DNA of 8,132 bases from an uncultured Prevotellaceae bacterium (GTDB lineage Bacteria > Bacteroidota > Bacteroidia > Bacteroidales > Muribaculaceae). The position numbers were made by a program, and so were the translations under genes. The stretch is from positions 1-8,132 of the forward strand of contig CALDIG010000323.1 of NCBI GenBank assembly GCA_937904375.1, given 5' to 3'. Below the pieces are notes generated by a model. The model made no database searches. It was not told where the DNA came from and saw only the letters and a program-made list of their open reading frames with translations. How positions within the stretch are numbered: position 1 is the stretch's first letter; every line of letters begins with the position of its first letter. This document shows, in pieces, positions 1 to 6,191 of this stretch.

Positions 1-91
1 AAAACAGGGTTCTGCCCTCAATGCGGCTCAAAAAACGTATTTATAGAACCCACCTTATTAATCCAAAGAATTAACTCAAAACATAATAGCA

Positions 92-580
92 ATGAAAAAA
101 ATCTTAACACTAGTGATTTTAGCTGTCTTGGCGCTGGGTGCTAATGCTCAGCTCAAGAAAGTCTATGACGAGACTATCAACCCTATGGAGCAGATCGACA
201 AGGCAATTGCTCAAGCTGCCGAGCAGGGCAAGTTTGTGATTTGCCAGGTGGGCGGCAACTGGTGTCCCTGGTGCTTGCGCTTCGCCGATTTCATCACCAC
301 CGATAAGGAAATTGCCAAAGTTGTTGATGACAACTTCGTATATATCCATGTCAATTACAACCCACGCAACTCGAGTAATGAGGCGCGCGACAAAGCCATG
401 CTCCAGCGTCTGAAAAATCCAGGACGGTTTGGCTATCCAGTGTTTGTGGTGCTTGATGCTAAGGGCAATGTGCTTCACATTCAAGACTCTAGCTTCCTTG
501 AAGAAGGCAAGGGCTACAACAAGGAGAAAGTGCTGCGCTTCTTCAACGCCTGGACCCCTCAAGCTGTTGAAATGCAGTGA
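92..580 (+). CDS. Exported thioredoxin-fold protein with WCPWC active site
   Basis: This encodes 162 aa and probably acts as a thiol-disulfide oxidoreductase or thiol reductase in the periplasm. Residues 1-19 form a classical signal peptide: two lysines, a hydrophobic core, then ANA before Q20 as a likely signal peptidase I site. The mature part has the active site W57-C58-P59-W60-C61 after a beta strand (KFVICQVGG), and a cis-proline loop GYPVFVVLD around P116, as in the Thioredoxin_7/DsbD-C-terminal type of small thioredoxin domain. No lipobox cysteine is present, so it is probably soluble. The ATG at 92 is the only start giving the full signal peptide; the leader is AT-rich with no Shine-Dalgarno, as usual in Bacteroidota. 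The stop is 1 nt before the next ATG, so it appears to head a four-gene operon. Fold and location are secure; the substrate is unknown. Confidence 0.88.
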   Translation: MKKILTLVILAVLALGANAQLKKVYDETINPMEQIDKAIAQAAEQGKFVICQVGGNWCPWCLRFADFITTDKEIAKVVDDNFVYIHVNYNPRNSSNEARDKAMLQRLKNPGRFGYPVFVVLDAKGNVLHIQDSSFLEEGKGYNKEKVLRFFNAWTPQAVEMQ

Positions 581-581
581 T

Positions 582-926
582 ATGGATATTGAGCAAGTAA
601 GAGAATTTGCGTTAAGTCTCCACAAGCAGGTTACCGAGGACTTGTTTGCAGAGAACTGGGTGTCGTGGCGCATTGGCGGCAAGTGGTTCATGCTCATGCA
701 GCTCGATGCTCCCGAGCCGCGCGTCGCCGTCAAGTTGCCTCCCGAAGTGGGAATAGAGCAGCGTGCCCTCCACAGCAGCGTGCGTCCTGCCTATCACATG
801 AACAAGACGCACTGGAATGACTTGTACCTTAACGACCTTCCTGCAAGCCTTGTGAAAGACTTGATTACAGAGTCTTTCTCTTTGGTAGTAAGCAAGTTGC
901 CCAAGAAAGTAAAGGAGCGACTATGA
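582..926 (+). CDS. YjbR/MmcQ family protein, first copy (114 aa)
   Basis: The start chosen is the ATG at 582, 1 nt after the upstream stop. The frame is open further left (from 429), but that extension lies inside the thioredoxin-fold gene. The 114-aa product matches the YjbR/MmcQ (DUF419) family, which has a CyaY-like fold and is often described as DNA-binding without a settled function. Visible family traits are the N-terminal helix MDIEQVREFALSL, a central beta sheet (WRIGGKWFMLMQLD, RVAVKLPPE), and the late segment YHMNKTHWNDLYL with the conserved K-x-H-W, followed by a terminal helix. Its stop overlaps the next start in an ATGA (923-926), implying translational coupling to the acetyltransferase. 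A second member of the same family and same length lies two genes downstream. The family call is good; the biochemical role is not known. Confidence 0.85.
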   Translation: MDIEQVREFALSLHKQVTEDLFAENWVSWRIGGKWFMLMQLDAPEPRVAVKLPPEVGIEQRALHSSVRPAYHMNKTHWNDLYLNDLPASLVKDLITESFSLVVSKLPKKVKERL

Positions 927-1456
927 TTGAGAGGCAAATCATAAAGACCAATGCCGATGAAGCGCTGAGGCGCCTGTATGAGACGGCATTTCCCGAGGAG
1001 GAGCAGATTCCCTGGGACGACTTGATGCATCTTGTCGATGCCATGCCGCTTGACTTCACTAGCTATTATGATGACGACAAGCTGCTTGGGTTTACTGTCG
1101 TCTATCCTCGCAAGTCGTTCAACTGGTTCTGGTACTTTGCCGTGCCTGTGGAGTTGCGTGGTAAGGGTGTAGGGCAGAAGATTCTTTCACGACTGATTGA
1201 GAAATACAAGGGCTGCACCACTATACTCGACATGGAGAGCCCTGAGCAGGTGTGCGAAAATCAAGCGGTGCGCCGTCGCCGCCACGCTTTCTACCTGCGC
1301 AACGGCTTCCGCGACACTGGAGTTGGACGCTCGTTCGGCGGCATAGACTACACCATTATGATAATGGGCGAGGGAACCTTTACCATGAAAGATTACGACG
1401 ACATCATCGCCGAACTTCGCTCGTTCTGGGACGCGATGCCTAAACCTGAATTTTAA
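923..1456 (+). CDS. GNAT family N-acetyltransferase
   Basis: This 177-aa protein is a Gcn5-related acetyltransferase that would transfer an acetyl group from acetyl-CoA to an amine; the acceptor cannot be read from sequence. Motif A, the pyrophosphate-binding loop, is clear: a beta strand NWFWYFAVPVELR followed by R-G-K-G-V-G and the helix QKILSRLIEKY (about residues 79-100). Motif B follows as HAFYLRNGFRDTG (about 121-133), with the FYLRNGF pattern typical of the family. The strand LLGFTVVYP (about 54-62) corresponds to the earlier sheet. The C-terminal tail of about 25 residues (MKDYDDIIAELRSFWDAM) is probably an extra helix. It starts inside an ATGA overlap with the preceding yjbR-like gene and is followed after 21 nt by another yjbR-like gene, so all are probably co-transcribed. 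Confidence 0.88.
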   Translation: MIERQIIKTNADEALRRLYETAFPEEEQIPWDDLMHLVDAMPLDFTSYYDDDKLLGFTVVYPRKSFNWFWYFAVPVELRGKGVGQKILSRLIEKYKGCTTILDMESPEQVCENQAVRRRRHAFYLRNGFRDTGVGRSFGGIDYTIMIMGEGTFTMKDYDDIIAELRSFWDAMPKPEF

Positions 1457-1477
1457 CATCTTAAGCGAGATAGTGGT

Positions 1478-1822
1478 ATGAACATCGAGGAATTTCGTGA
1501 TTATTGCCTCTCGTTGCCCGATGTGACCGAGGCTACACCCTTTGAGAAATTCTCGAGGGGAAGATACACCATTCTCGTGTTTTATGTGGTCGGGCACATG
1601 TTCTGCTACTTCAACATCGACGATTTCAGGTTTATAACCATCAAGTGCGACCCTGATCAGATGGCAGAGCTTAAAGAGCGATATCAGGCAATTGGCGAGC
1701 CATTTAACGGTGACAAGCGCCACTGGATTAGCGTGGAGGTGAATAGCGACGTGAGTGACGATGAGTTGCGGGAACTGGTGCAAAAATCTTATGAACTGGT
1801 AAAGAAGAAGCGAACAAAGTGA
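1478..1822 (+). CDS. YjbR/MmcQ family protein, second copy (114 aa)
   Basis: This is a second member of the YjbR/MmcQ (DUF419) family, again exactly 114 aa. It begins MNIEEFRDYCLSLPDVTEATPF, the usual N-terminal motif (Y-C-L-S-L/P-x-V-x-E-x-x-P-F), and continues through strands TILVFYVVGHMFCYFN and RFITIKCDPD. It ends with the late motif NGDKRHWISVEV, the equivalent of K-T-H-W in the first copy, and a lysine-rich C-terminal helix. Sequence identity to the first copy looks low although the architecture is the same, so they seem to be diverged paralogs or separate acquisitions rather than a recent duplication. The stop at 1820-1822 lies only 13 nt from the stop of the converging acyl-CoA ligase gene. 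Function is unassigned. Confidence 0.88.
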   Translation: MNIEEFRDYCLSLPDVTEATPFEKFSRGRYTILVFYVVGHMFCYFNIDDFRFITIKCDPDQMAELKERYQAIGEPFNGDKRHWISVEVNSDVSDDELRELVQKSYELVKKKRTK

Positions 1823-1835
1823 CGTTACTTGACGC

Positions 1836-3347
1836 TTACTGCCGCTTGCGTGCCACCTTTCCTGAGTCTAATGTGCTGATAGAGTTAAAGGTAATGTTGT
1901 GTGGCATCTCGGCGCGGGTGAGGCGGGAATGAAGCCAGGTTTTCATTGCATCGGCAGTTAAGGTTGAGTCGGGAGTGAGTTCTACATTGGCGTTGAGAAT
2001 AGTCCCGAATTGCGGGTCGGATGCCGGAAAGACAATCGATGTCAAGACCTCATCGTGACTGTTGATGATTTTCTCTACATTCTCGGGATAGACATTCTCG
2101 CCGCCACACACTACCATATTGTCGCTCCTGCCGCGATAGAAGTAGCAGCCCTCGGCATTGCGATACATCAAGTCGCCCGTGTCTTGCCATTTATTCTTAA
2201 GGCTTATCATTGCCCAACCAGAGCGCACCCACAATGCGCCAACGCCATGACTATCGGCACTCTCTATCTTACATTCCACTCCGCTTATGGGGCGACCAAT
2301 AGGCACCTCCTCGTTAGTTGACAGATCGTTGGGCGTGGCAATCATAAAGAATCCTGCCTCGGAGGTGCCGAAGAGGTTGAAAAGCACATTTCCCAGATAT
2401 TTGCTTGTCACATCCACCCATTTCTTGTCGAGTCGGTCTCCGCCGCTGATGATGCACTTCACCGTTTTCATCAATGTGGGAGAATCTTCTGCTTGCCACA
2501 ATCGTGCGAGCATAGCAGGTACTACAGGCACGACTTCGATTCTTTCTTTTGAAATGATTTTCAGTGCTTTATCGGCATCAAAATGACTCATTAGGCACAC
2601 CTTCTTACCCATCACCAATGACATAATCAGTGTGGCGAGTCCAAAGCCATGATACACTGGAAGTGAAAGGAAAACGCTGTCACGCTCGTCAAGGCGAAGC
2701 TGTTCGAGCAAGGCATAGAACGGCGGCAAGAACTGGCCAACAGACATCTTTCTCGGAGCCTCTTTGCTCCTACCGCTTGAGCCACCAGTAAAAACAGAAA
2801 TCTCACCCCCTCGCCCGATGGGTGGTAGTTTTACGTCAAAGGTTTGGGCATTGCCGATGATTTCTCTGTAAATGTCCTCACTCTCTCGCATTTCGAATGG
2901 AAGATGAGTAGGGATGCGTTCTTCCTTCAGCTCAGCGTTATAAATGAGCAGATTAATGTTGTTCCTCTTCACAAGTTCTTTTAACTTTGTGGGGGCGATG
3001 TCGGTGTTAATCAGTTTTACTCTTACCCCAAGTCGTGACAATGCAGGAAGCAGCAATGCCATTGTTATGTGATTGTGGCACAGAACTCCAACGCACATGC
3101 CCGTTTTGAGGCCATAGTCACGATATAGCAATTTGGCAAGGCATTGGGCAAGCTCATAAATCTCTTTGTAAGTGAGTCGTTTGTCTTCATAGACCAATGC
3201 ACAACGCTCTGGATAATACATTGCCGAGAACCGCATCAGTGCCATTAGCGAGATGCCATCCCTAATGAAACTACCGAGCAGCTTGCAGATCCCTCCGGGA
3301 GTGATGATGTGCAGTTTTGCTAATTTTGAGAATATGGTCTTGTTCAT
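1836..3347 (-). CDS. AMP-forming acyl-CoA synthetase/ligase (ANL superfamily)
   Basis: This 503-aa adenylate-forming enzyme would activate a carboxylic acid to an acyl-AMP and then a thioester, in the cytoplasm or at the membrane. Core motifs occur in order: phosphate loop TGGSSGRSKEAPRK (about 187-200), VYHGFG (about 231-236), A5-like LFGTSEAG (325-332), A7 QDTGDL (388-393), the hinge segment GRSDNMVVCGGENVYP (406-421), and a C-terminal SGKVARK whose K497 matches the catalytic A10 lysine. The phosphate loop is atypical: the usual TSG-TTG-x-PKG is altered at both ends. I place the start at ATG 3347, which overlaps the SDR stop as ATGA; a GTG at 3359 in the same frame would add four residues but overlaps more. 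Substrate chain length is not visible; a fatty or aromatic acid is plausible. Confidence 0.87.
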   Translation of the reverse strand: MNKTIFSKLAKLHIITPGGICKLLGSFIRDGISLMALMRFSAMYYPERCALVYEDKRLTYKEIYELAQCLAKLLYRDYGLKTGMCVGVLCHNHITMALLLPALSRLGVRVKLINTDIAPTKLKELVKRNNINLLIYNAELKEERIPTHLPFEMRESEDIYREIIGNAQTFDVKLPPIGRGGEISVFTGGSSGRSKEAPRKMSVGQFLPPFYALLEQLRLDERDSVFLSLPVYHGFGLATLIMSLVMGKKVCLMSHFDADKALKIISKERIEVVPVVPAMLARLWQAEDSPTLMKTVKCIISGGDRLDKKWVDVTSKYLGNVLFNLFGTSEAGFFMIATPNDLSTNEEVPIGRPISGVECKIESADSHGVGALWVRSGWAMISLKNKWQDTGDLMYRNAEGCYFYRGRSDNMVVCGGENVYPENVEKIINSHDEVLTSIVFPASDPQFGTILNANVELTPDSTLTADAMKTWLHSRLTRAEMPHNITFNSISTLDSGKVARKRQ

Positions 3348-4108
3348 AATGCCCACCACGGTTTATAACGGAACTTGTTGCTCATCGCCAGCTTCAGCAA
3401 AATACACGCAGCTTCATCGGCAGAATAAGCTGGCAGTTTTTTATAGGTCTCATTCACATCCGACATGGGGGTGTGAACTAGCGGCATATAAGCCACCTGG
3501 ACTTTTACCCCAAGTTTCTTACGCTCTCGGCGGGCAGTGCGGCACCACACATTGGCGGCACATTTCGAGGCATGATAGGCCGACCAGCCTGGAGCGAATG
3601 GGTAACGGCTGCTCACAGAAGATGTATAGATTATGTGTCCGCTGTTTTCTCGCATTGACGGCATCAAGGCAAGCGATAGCGCCACCATCGAACGATAGTT
3701 CAGGTCCATAGTGCGGTCAAAATCATTCATCCTGTCAATGGAAGAACTGATGCTTCGCTTTATGGATTTCCCTGCATTGCAAAAGAGGAAAGACACGCTG
3801 GGCAACTCATCTCTAAGTGTTTCGCACCATGAGTCCAATTCCTGACGTTGCCTGAGGTCAATGGCTTTATATCGCGCCTCGCAGCCATTGTCACGAGCCT
3901 TGTCGCACAAGGACTTCAGCTTCTCCTCGTTACGGGCAATGAGAAACAGATTAGCTTTAGCACCTATCAACCTAAGCGTCAATGCCTCACCGATTCCCGA
4001 CGTTGCCCCAGTGACAACCAGCCACTTGCCAGCAAATGCCTCACTCAACTTCTTGTGACTGACCGATTTGGTGGGATAAACGATATGCTTTATGATGCCC
4101 TTCAACAT
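3344..4108 (-). CDS. SDR family NAD(P)-dependent oxidoreductase
   Basis: This 254-aa classical short-chain dehydrogenase/reductase has every key motif: TGATSGIG for the dinucleotide (33-40), NAG (111-113), N137, a serine in TSSVSS (163-167), and the catalytic Y178-x-x-x-K182 in YHASK. A basic residue (R59) after the second strand in LIARN suggests NADPH preference, by family knowledge. About 27 residues precede the Rossmann fold (MLKGIIKHIVYP...), perhaps a membrane-associating helix. The tail ends YKPWWAL, a style seen in SDRs acting on lipid-like ketones or aldehydes. It is the first gene of a minus-strand pair, coupled to the acyl-CoA ligase by ATGA. Reduction of an acyl-derived ketone or aldehyde is a reasonable inference. 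3-Ketodihydrosphingosine reductase-like or fatty-acyl reductase-like roles are possible but unproven. Confidence 0.88.
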   Translation of the reverse strand: MLKGIIKHIVYPTKSVSHKKLSEAFAGKWLVVTGATSGIGEALTLRLIGAKANLFLIARNEEKLKSLCDKARDNGCEARYKAIDLRQRQELDSWCETLRDELPSVSFLFCNAGKSIKRSISSSIDRMNDFDRTMDLNYRSMVALSLALMPSMRENSGHIIYTSSVSSRYPFAPGWSAYHASKCAANVWCRTARRERKKLGVKVQVAYMPLVHTPMSDVNETYKKLPAYSADEAACILLKLAMSNKFRYKPWWAL

Positions 4109-4128
4109 GATTCATTGTATCATCGCTG

Positions 4129-4157
4129 CAAAATTACAGAAAATCTTTTGATGAAAT
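4129..4157 (-). promoter_or_regulatory. Probable promoter of the SDR-ligase operon
   Basis: On the minus strand the sequence TAATTTTG (complement of 4129-4136) exactly fits the Bacteroidota -7 consensus TAnnTTTG. A TTTC (complement of 4154-4157) lies 17 nt upstream, a near match to the -33 TTTG though slightly closer than the usual 19-21. The predicted start of transcription falls near 4123, leaving a very short leader of about 15 nt before the SDR ATG at 4108. Confidence 0.5.
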
Positions 4158-4360
4158 CGAGTTTTTACTCAGTTTTTCTAAGCTCTTGTTGGAATGAATA
4201 TGTCTAATAAAGATTTCTGATATATTAGTATTTTATTGGTTTGTTATAAGATGTTTTTATTAATAAAATACAGAGAATCAATTTGTTTTTTGTAAATATC
4301 TTCTACGAAAACTTTAAGCGAAATTAACAAAAAAAGTTCTTTTCTCCAGCTATTTTTTTT

Positions 4361-4368
4361 GACCTTTG
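4361..4368 (+). promoter_or_regulatory. Possible -7 element for the deiminase gene
   Basis: GACCTTTG matches TAnnTTTG except for the first base. It follows a T8 run and lies 31 nt before the ATG at 4400, a normal distance in Bacteroidota. No clear TTTG is found at the -33 position (TTCT occurs there), so this is a tentative call. Confidence 0.4.
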
Positions 4369-4399
4369 CGGCATCAGGTAAATAATTATTAGCGATAAA

Positions 4400-5266
4400 A
4401 TGATTACAAATTTTGATGTCAATAAGGTATATATTGCCGAAGGCTTATCTTCGCTTTTATATTCGGATGCCTCTAAGTGTCTTGTCACTCTTTTTGAAGA
4501 ACTCAGTATTGAGTGGGAACATCTTCCGTTCACAAATTCACCATTGCATATATGGGCGCGTGACTATATGCCTGTCCAGGTGAGTAGCGGCAAGTTTGTC
4601 AAGTTTCGTTATGACCCCGATTACTTGAAAGACTATCCCGAGTATAAGCCTGATATGGATAGTGTTTTGAACTCACTAGGCATAGAGTTGTTTCAATCGC
4701 CAATTAATCTTGATGGTGGCAATGTTATAAGTTGTGGAGACAAAGTCATTTTGACCGATAAAATATTCAAGGAAAATCTGGAATATAGTTGCGCCAAGCT
4801 ATTAGATCAGCTCACCGTCTTGCTTGAGGCAGAACCTGTTATAATTCCATGGGATAAATATGAGATATATGGTCATGCTGATGGCATGGTGAGATATATA
4901 GGGGCGGGAAGGGTTCTGCTAAACAATTATTGTGATTTTGACAAAGCATTAAGGAAGAAGCTCTTGGCTGCTTTGAGTCCTCATTTTGATGTTGAAGAGT
5001 TGCATTATGGTTGCTATTCTGACAACAGCTGGGCATATTGCAATTTCTTGAATGTTGGGAATCACATTTTCGTGCCAATGCTTAATGAGAAAACTGACTC
5101 AATGGCATTGACTCAAATCGAAGCAGCATTTCCACATTGCAAATGTCATCAAGTGTCTGGCTGCGAAAAGATTGTTAAAGATGGTGGAGCCTTGAATTGC
5201 TCGACGTGGAGTGTTTTAAATGATTTTCAGGAAAAAGAGGAACTCGAAGAATCGTTAAAAGAATAA
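4400..5266 (+). CDS. Short agmatine deiminase/PAD_porph family protein
   Basis: This 288-aa protein belongs to the guanidino-group-modifying family that includes agmatine deiminase and Porphyromonas peptidylarginine deiminase (PF04371). The catalytic set can be placed: D55 in WARDYMP, D105-G-G-N108, H159 and D161 in YGHADGM, and nucleophile C267 in DGGALNCSTW. It is well below the roughly 350-370 aa of typical agmatine deiminases and has no signal peptide, so it is probably cytoplasmic. It differs from agmatine deiminases in having DGGN rather than an EGG segment and an asparagine instead of histidine just before the cysteine. The expected reaction is hydrolysis of a guanidino group to a ureido group plus ammonia; the substrate (agmatine, arginine derivative or other) is not determined. 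No N-carbamoylputrescine amidase lies next to it. It stands alone, with a terminator hairpin overlapping its stop. Confidence 0.82.
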   Translation: MITNFDVNKVYIAEGLSSLLYSDASKCLVTLFEELSIEWEHLPFTNSPLHIWARDYMPVQVSSGKFVKFRYDPDYLKDYPEYKPDMDSVLNSLGIELFQSPINLDGGNVISCGDKVILTDKIFKENLEYSCAKLLDQLTVLLEAEPVIIPWDKYEIYGHADGMVRYIGAGRVLLNNYCDFDKALRKKLLAALSPHFDVEELHYGCYSDNSWAYCNFLNVGNHIFVPMLNEKTDSMALTQIEAAFPHCKCHQVSGCEKIVKDGGALNCSTWSVLNDFQEKEELEESLKE

Positions 5267-5295
5267 GGCTCTACCAGTGATGGCAGAGCCTTATT
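5262..5295. terminator. Bidirectional hairpin terminator between convergent genes
   Basis: AATAAGGCTCT (5262-5272) and AGAGCCTTATT (5285-5295) form a perfect 11-bp stem. Within the 12-nt interior, CCA and TGG can pair around a GTGA loop. The 5' side is preceded by an A-rich stretch (TTAAAAG) and the 3' side ends in TTATT, so a U-rich tail is modest in either direction. The left arm contains the deiminase stop codon (5264-5266), and the right arm ends 1 nt from the stop of the converging gene. It therefore probably ends transcription of both. Confidence 0.85.
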
Positions 5296-5296
5296 A

Positions 5297-6001
5297 TCAG
5301 TTATCTTTCTTATGTATATTGGAGAATCTTTCCTTTTCGTAATTTCTTGTCCGTTCTTTGTATTCGCCTTGTTTTGTATTCCAAACAGTCCTCTCCGATG
5401 CTTTTTCCCAATTCAAATTGTCAAGATAGAAACATAATCTAAAATCGTCTTTCTCTTCACGCTCTCTCTCAGCTTTGTCAATTCCAAATCTAACAGCGGT
5501 TTTTAATTCGCATTCTTTTCTCTTAGTGACTTCTAATTCTGCTAATTGAGGAAGGTGATTGACACAAGAATTTAAAATCAAATTTGCACAATATTGAGGA
5601 CCAGCATGTAGTTTAGTGGTTTCCTCATCTTCTTCTAAAACACTTCTTATGAGAATACCGCCAAATTCTACATTATTATCCTTAAAGATGCTTTGAAAAC
5701 AAATGTCCACACCGCTATAGTGGAAGAAAAGCTCTCCTGCATTCTTGTCGCGAGGGTATGTCACCTTATTCCATTTTTCAACCCATTCCTCATCCAAGTT
5801 ACACCTTCCACCTTTTTTGTAATAATAAAATTCAATTTCAGCAAATCTGAAAGCCTTTGTGTCGCTTTTTAAACAATAATTTTCAAAAAGATTTTTTGCT
5901 ATTTCCATGAATCTCTCCTCGACATCTGTTAGATTTTTTGGGATTAATCCTCTCAAAGGATTCGTAAGCTTTTTCTTTAATTGTTCTATTGATTTTTCCA
6001 T
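5297..6001 (-). CDS. Conserved hypothetical protein, AAG/MPG glycosylase-like motif order
   Basis: This 234-aa soluble protein has no signal peptide or membrane segment. It contains AEIEFYYY (54-61), TYPRDKNAG (81-89), LFFHYSGVDICF (91-102), FGGILIRSVLE (113-123) and HAGPQYC (132-138), then a highly charged Lys/Glu/Arg-rich tail (about 160-230). The order resembles methylpurine-DNA glycosylase (human AAG): E-x-E-x-Y with the catalytic Glu and Tyr, an aromatic-rich Y-x-x-Y-G-like strand, V-L-[IL]-R-A-L-E-P, and G-P-x-x-L-C. On that alignment E57 and Y59 would match AAG E125 and Y127; no obvious counterpart of H136 is seen. This is motif reasoning from memory, so a divergent glycosylase-fold protein is only a hypothesis. 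The gene is AT-rich compared with the left half, faces the deiminase gene convergently and diverges from hipB. Confidence 0.75.
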   Translation of the reverse strand: MEKSIEQLKKKLTNPLRGLIPKNLTDVEERFMEIAKNLFENYCLKSDTKAFRFAEIEFYYYKKGGRCNLDEEWVEKWNKVTYPRDKNAGELFFHYSGVDICFQSIFKDNNVEFGGILIRSVLEEDEETTKLHAGPQYCANLILNSCVNHLPQLAELEVTKRKECELKTAVRFGIDKAEREREEKDDFRLCFYLDNLNWEKASERTVWNTKQGEYKERTRNYEKERFSNIHKKDN

Positions 6002-6043
6002 TGTGTCGTATCAATTTAATGTGAGTTAGACAAATTATAAAAA

Positions 6044-6051
6044 CAAAGGTA
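6044..6051 (-). promoter_or_regulatory. -7 promoter element for the 234-aa protein gene
   Basis: The complement of 6044-6051 reads TACCTTTG, an exact match to TAnnTTTG, 42 nt upstream of the ATG at 6001. The -33 TTTG is not found at the normal distance, so strength is uncertain. Confidence 0.5.
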
Positions 6052-6111
6052 GTAAAATTCCTGCAAACGGAGGTCATTATCATGCATAAAAAATCATCAA
6101 ATCGGCAAATT

Positions 6112-6130
6112 TTCCAATAAAAGTTTGGAA
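6112..6130. repeat. Inverted repeat overlapping the hipB -33 element
   Basis: TTCCAA (6112-6117) and TTGGAA (6125-6130) are perfect inverted arms around a 7-nt spacer. The right arm covers most of the -33 TTTG at 6124-6127. AAGTTTG is also directly repeated at 6121-6127 and 6129-6135. A dimeric HipB bound here would block the promoter, so it is a candidate operator, by inference from HipB autorepression in other bacteria. Confidence 0.4.
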
Positions 6131-6155
6131 GTTTGTCTAAAAATGTCTATTTTTG
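6124..6155 (+). promoter_or_regulatory. Strong Bacteroidota-type promoter of hipBA
   Basis: TTTG at 6124-6127 and TATTTTTG at 6148-6155 are separated by exactly 20 nt. This is a full match to the -33 TTTG / -7 TAnnTTTG arrangement of the Bacteroidota primary sigma factor. Transcription should start around 6162, giving a leader of about 65 nt before the hipB ATG at 6229. Confidence 0.75.
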
Positions 6156-6191
6156 CAATCTTAAACTTACATTATTGATATGTTATATGAT

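Larger units (their letters stand above)
4109..4399. other. AT-rich divergent intergenic region
   Basis: These 291 bases separate the minus-strand SDR operon from the plus-strand deiminase gene. They hold the two outward-facing candidate promoters listed separately. They also contain a perfect 14-base palindrome TTTTATTAATAAAA at 4255-4268, which is not remarkable in such AT-rich DNA. I see no credible small gene, tRNA or riboswitch. The base composition is clearly more AT-rich than the DNA to the left. Confidence 0.6.

Noticed and set aside
1..74. Possible 3' end of an upstream gene in frame 3 (stop at 72-74) or the cysteine-rich frame 1
   Set aside because: Too short to choose between frames. 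Frame 1 would overlap the signal peptide of the next gene by 53 nt, and frame 3 has no recognisable motif. Not listed as a gene.
429..581. N-terminal extension of the first YjbR gene
   Set aside because: It lies wholly inside the thioredoxin-fold gene. The ATG at 582 gives the normal family length and a 1-nt gap.
119..733. Minus-strand 204-codon open frame
   Set aside because: Antisense to the thioredoxin-fold and YjbR genes, with no recognisable domain and histidine-rich low-quality composition.
1808..1837. Near-palindrome AAGTGACGTTACTT with outer AAGCG/CGCTT as a convergent terminator
   Set aside because: The inner arms leave no loop unless shortened to 4 bp, and there is no T-run. Too weak to call a terminator.
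2010..2321. Plus-strand open frame inside the acyl-CoA ligase gene
   Set aside because: Shadow of a well-supported gene whose motifs span the whole region.
4255..4268. Perfect palindrome TTTTATTAATAAAA as an operator
   Set aside because: A/T-only palindromes are expected in such AT-rich DNA, and it does not overlap either candidate promoter.
6082..6120. 12-codon frame with a GGAGG eight bases upstream
   Set aside because: It lies upstream of the hipBA transcription start, Bacteroidota rarely depend on Shine-Dalgarno sequences, and the peptide has no features.
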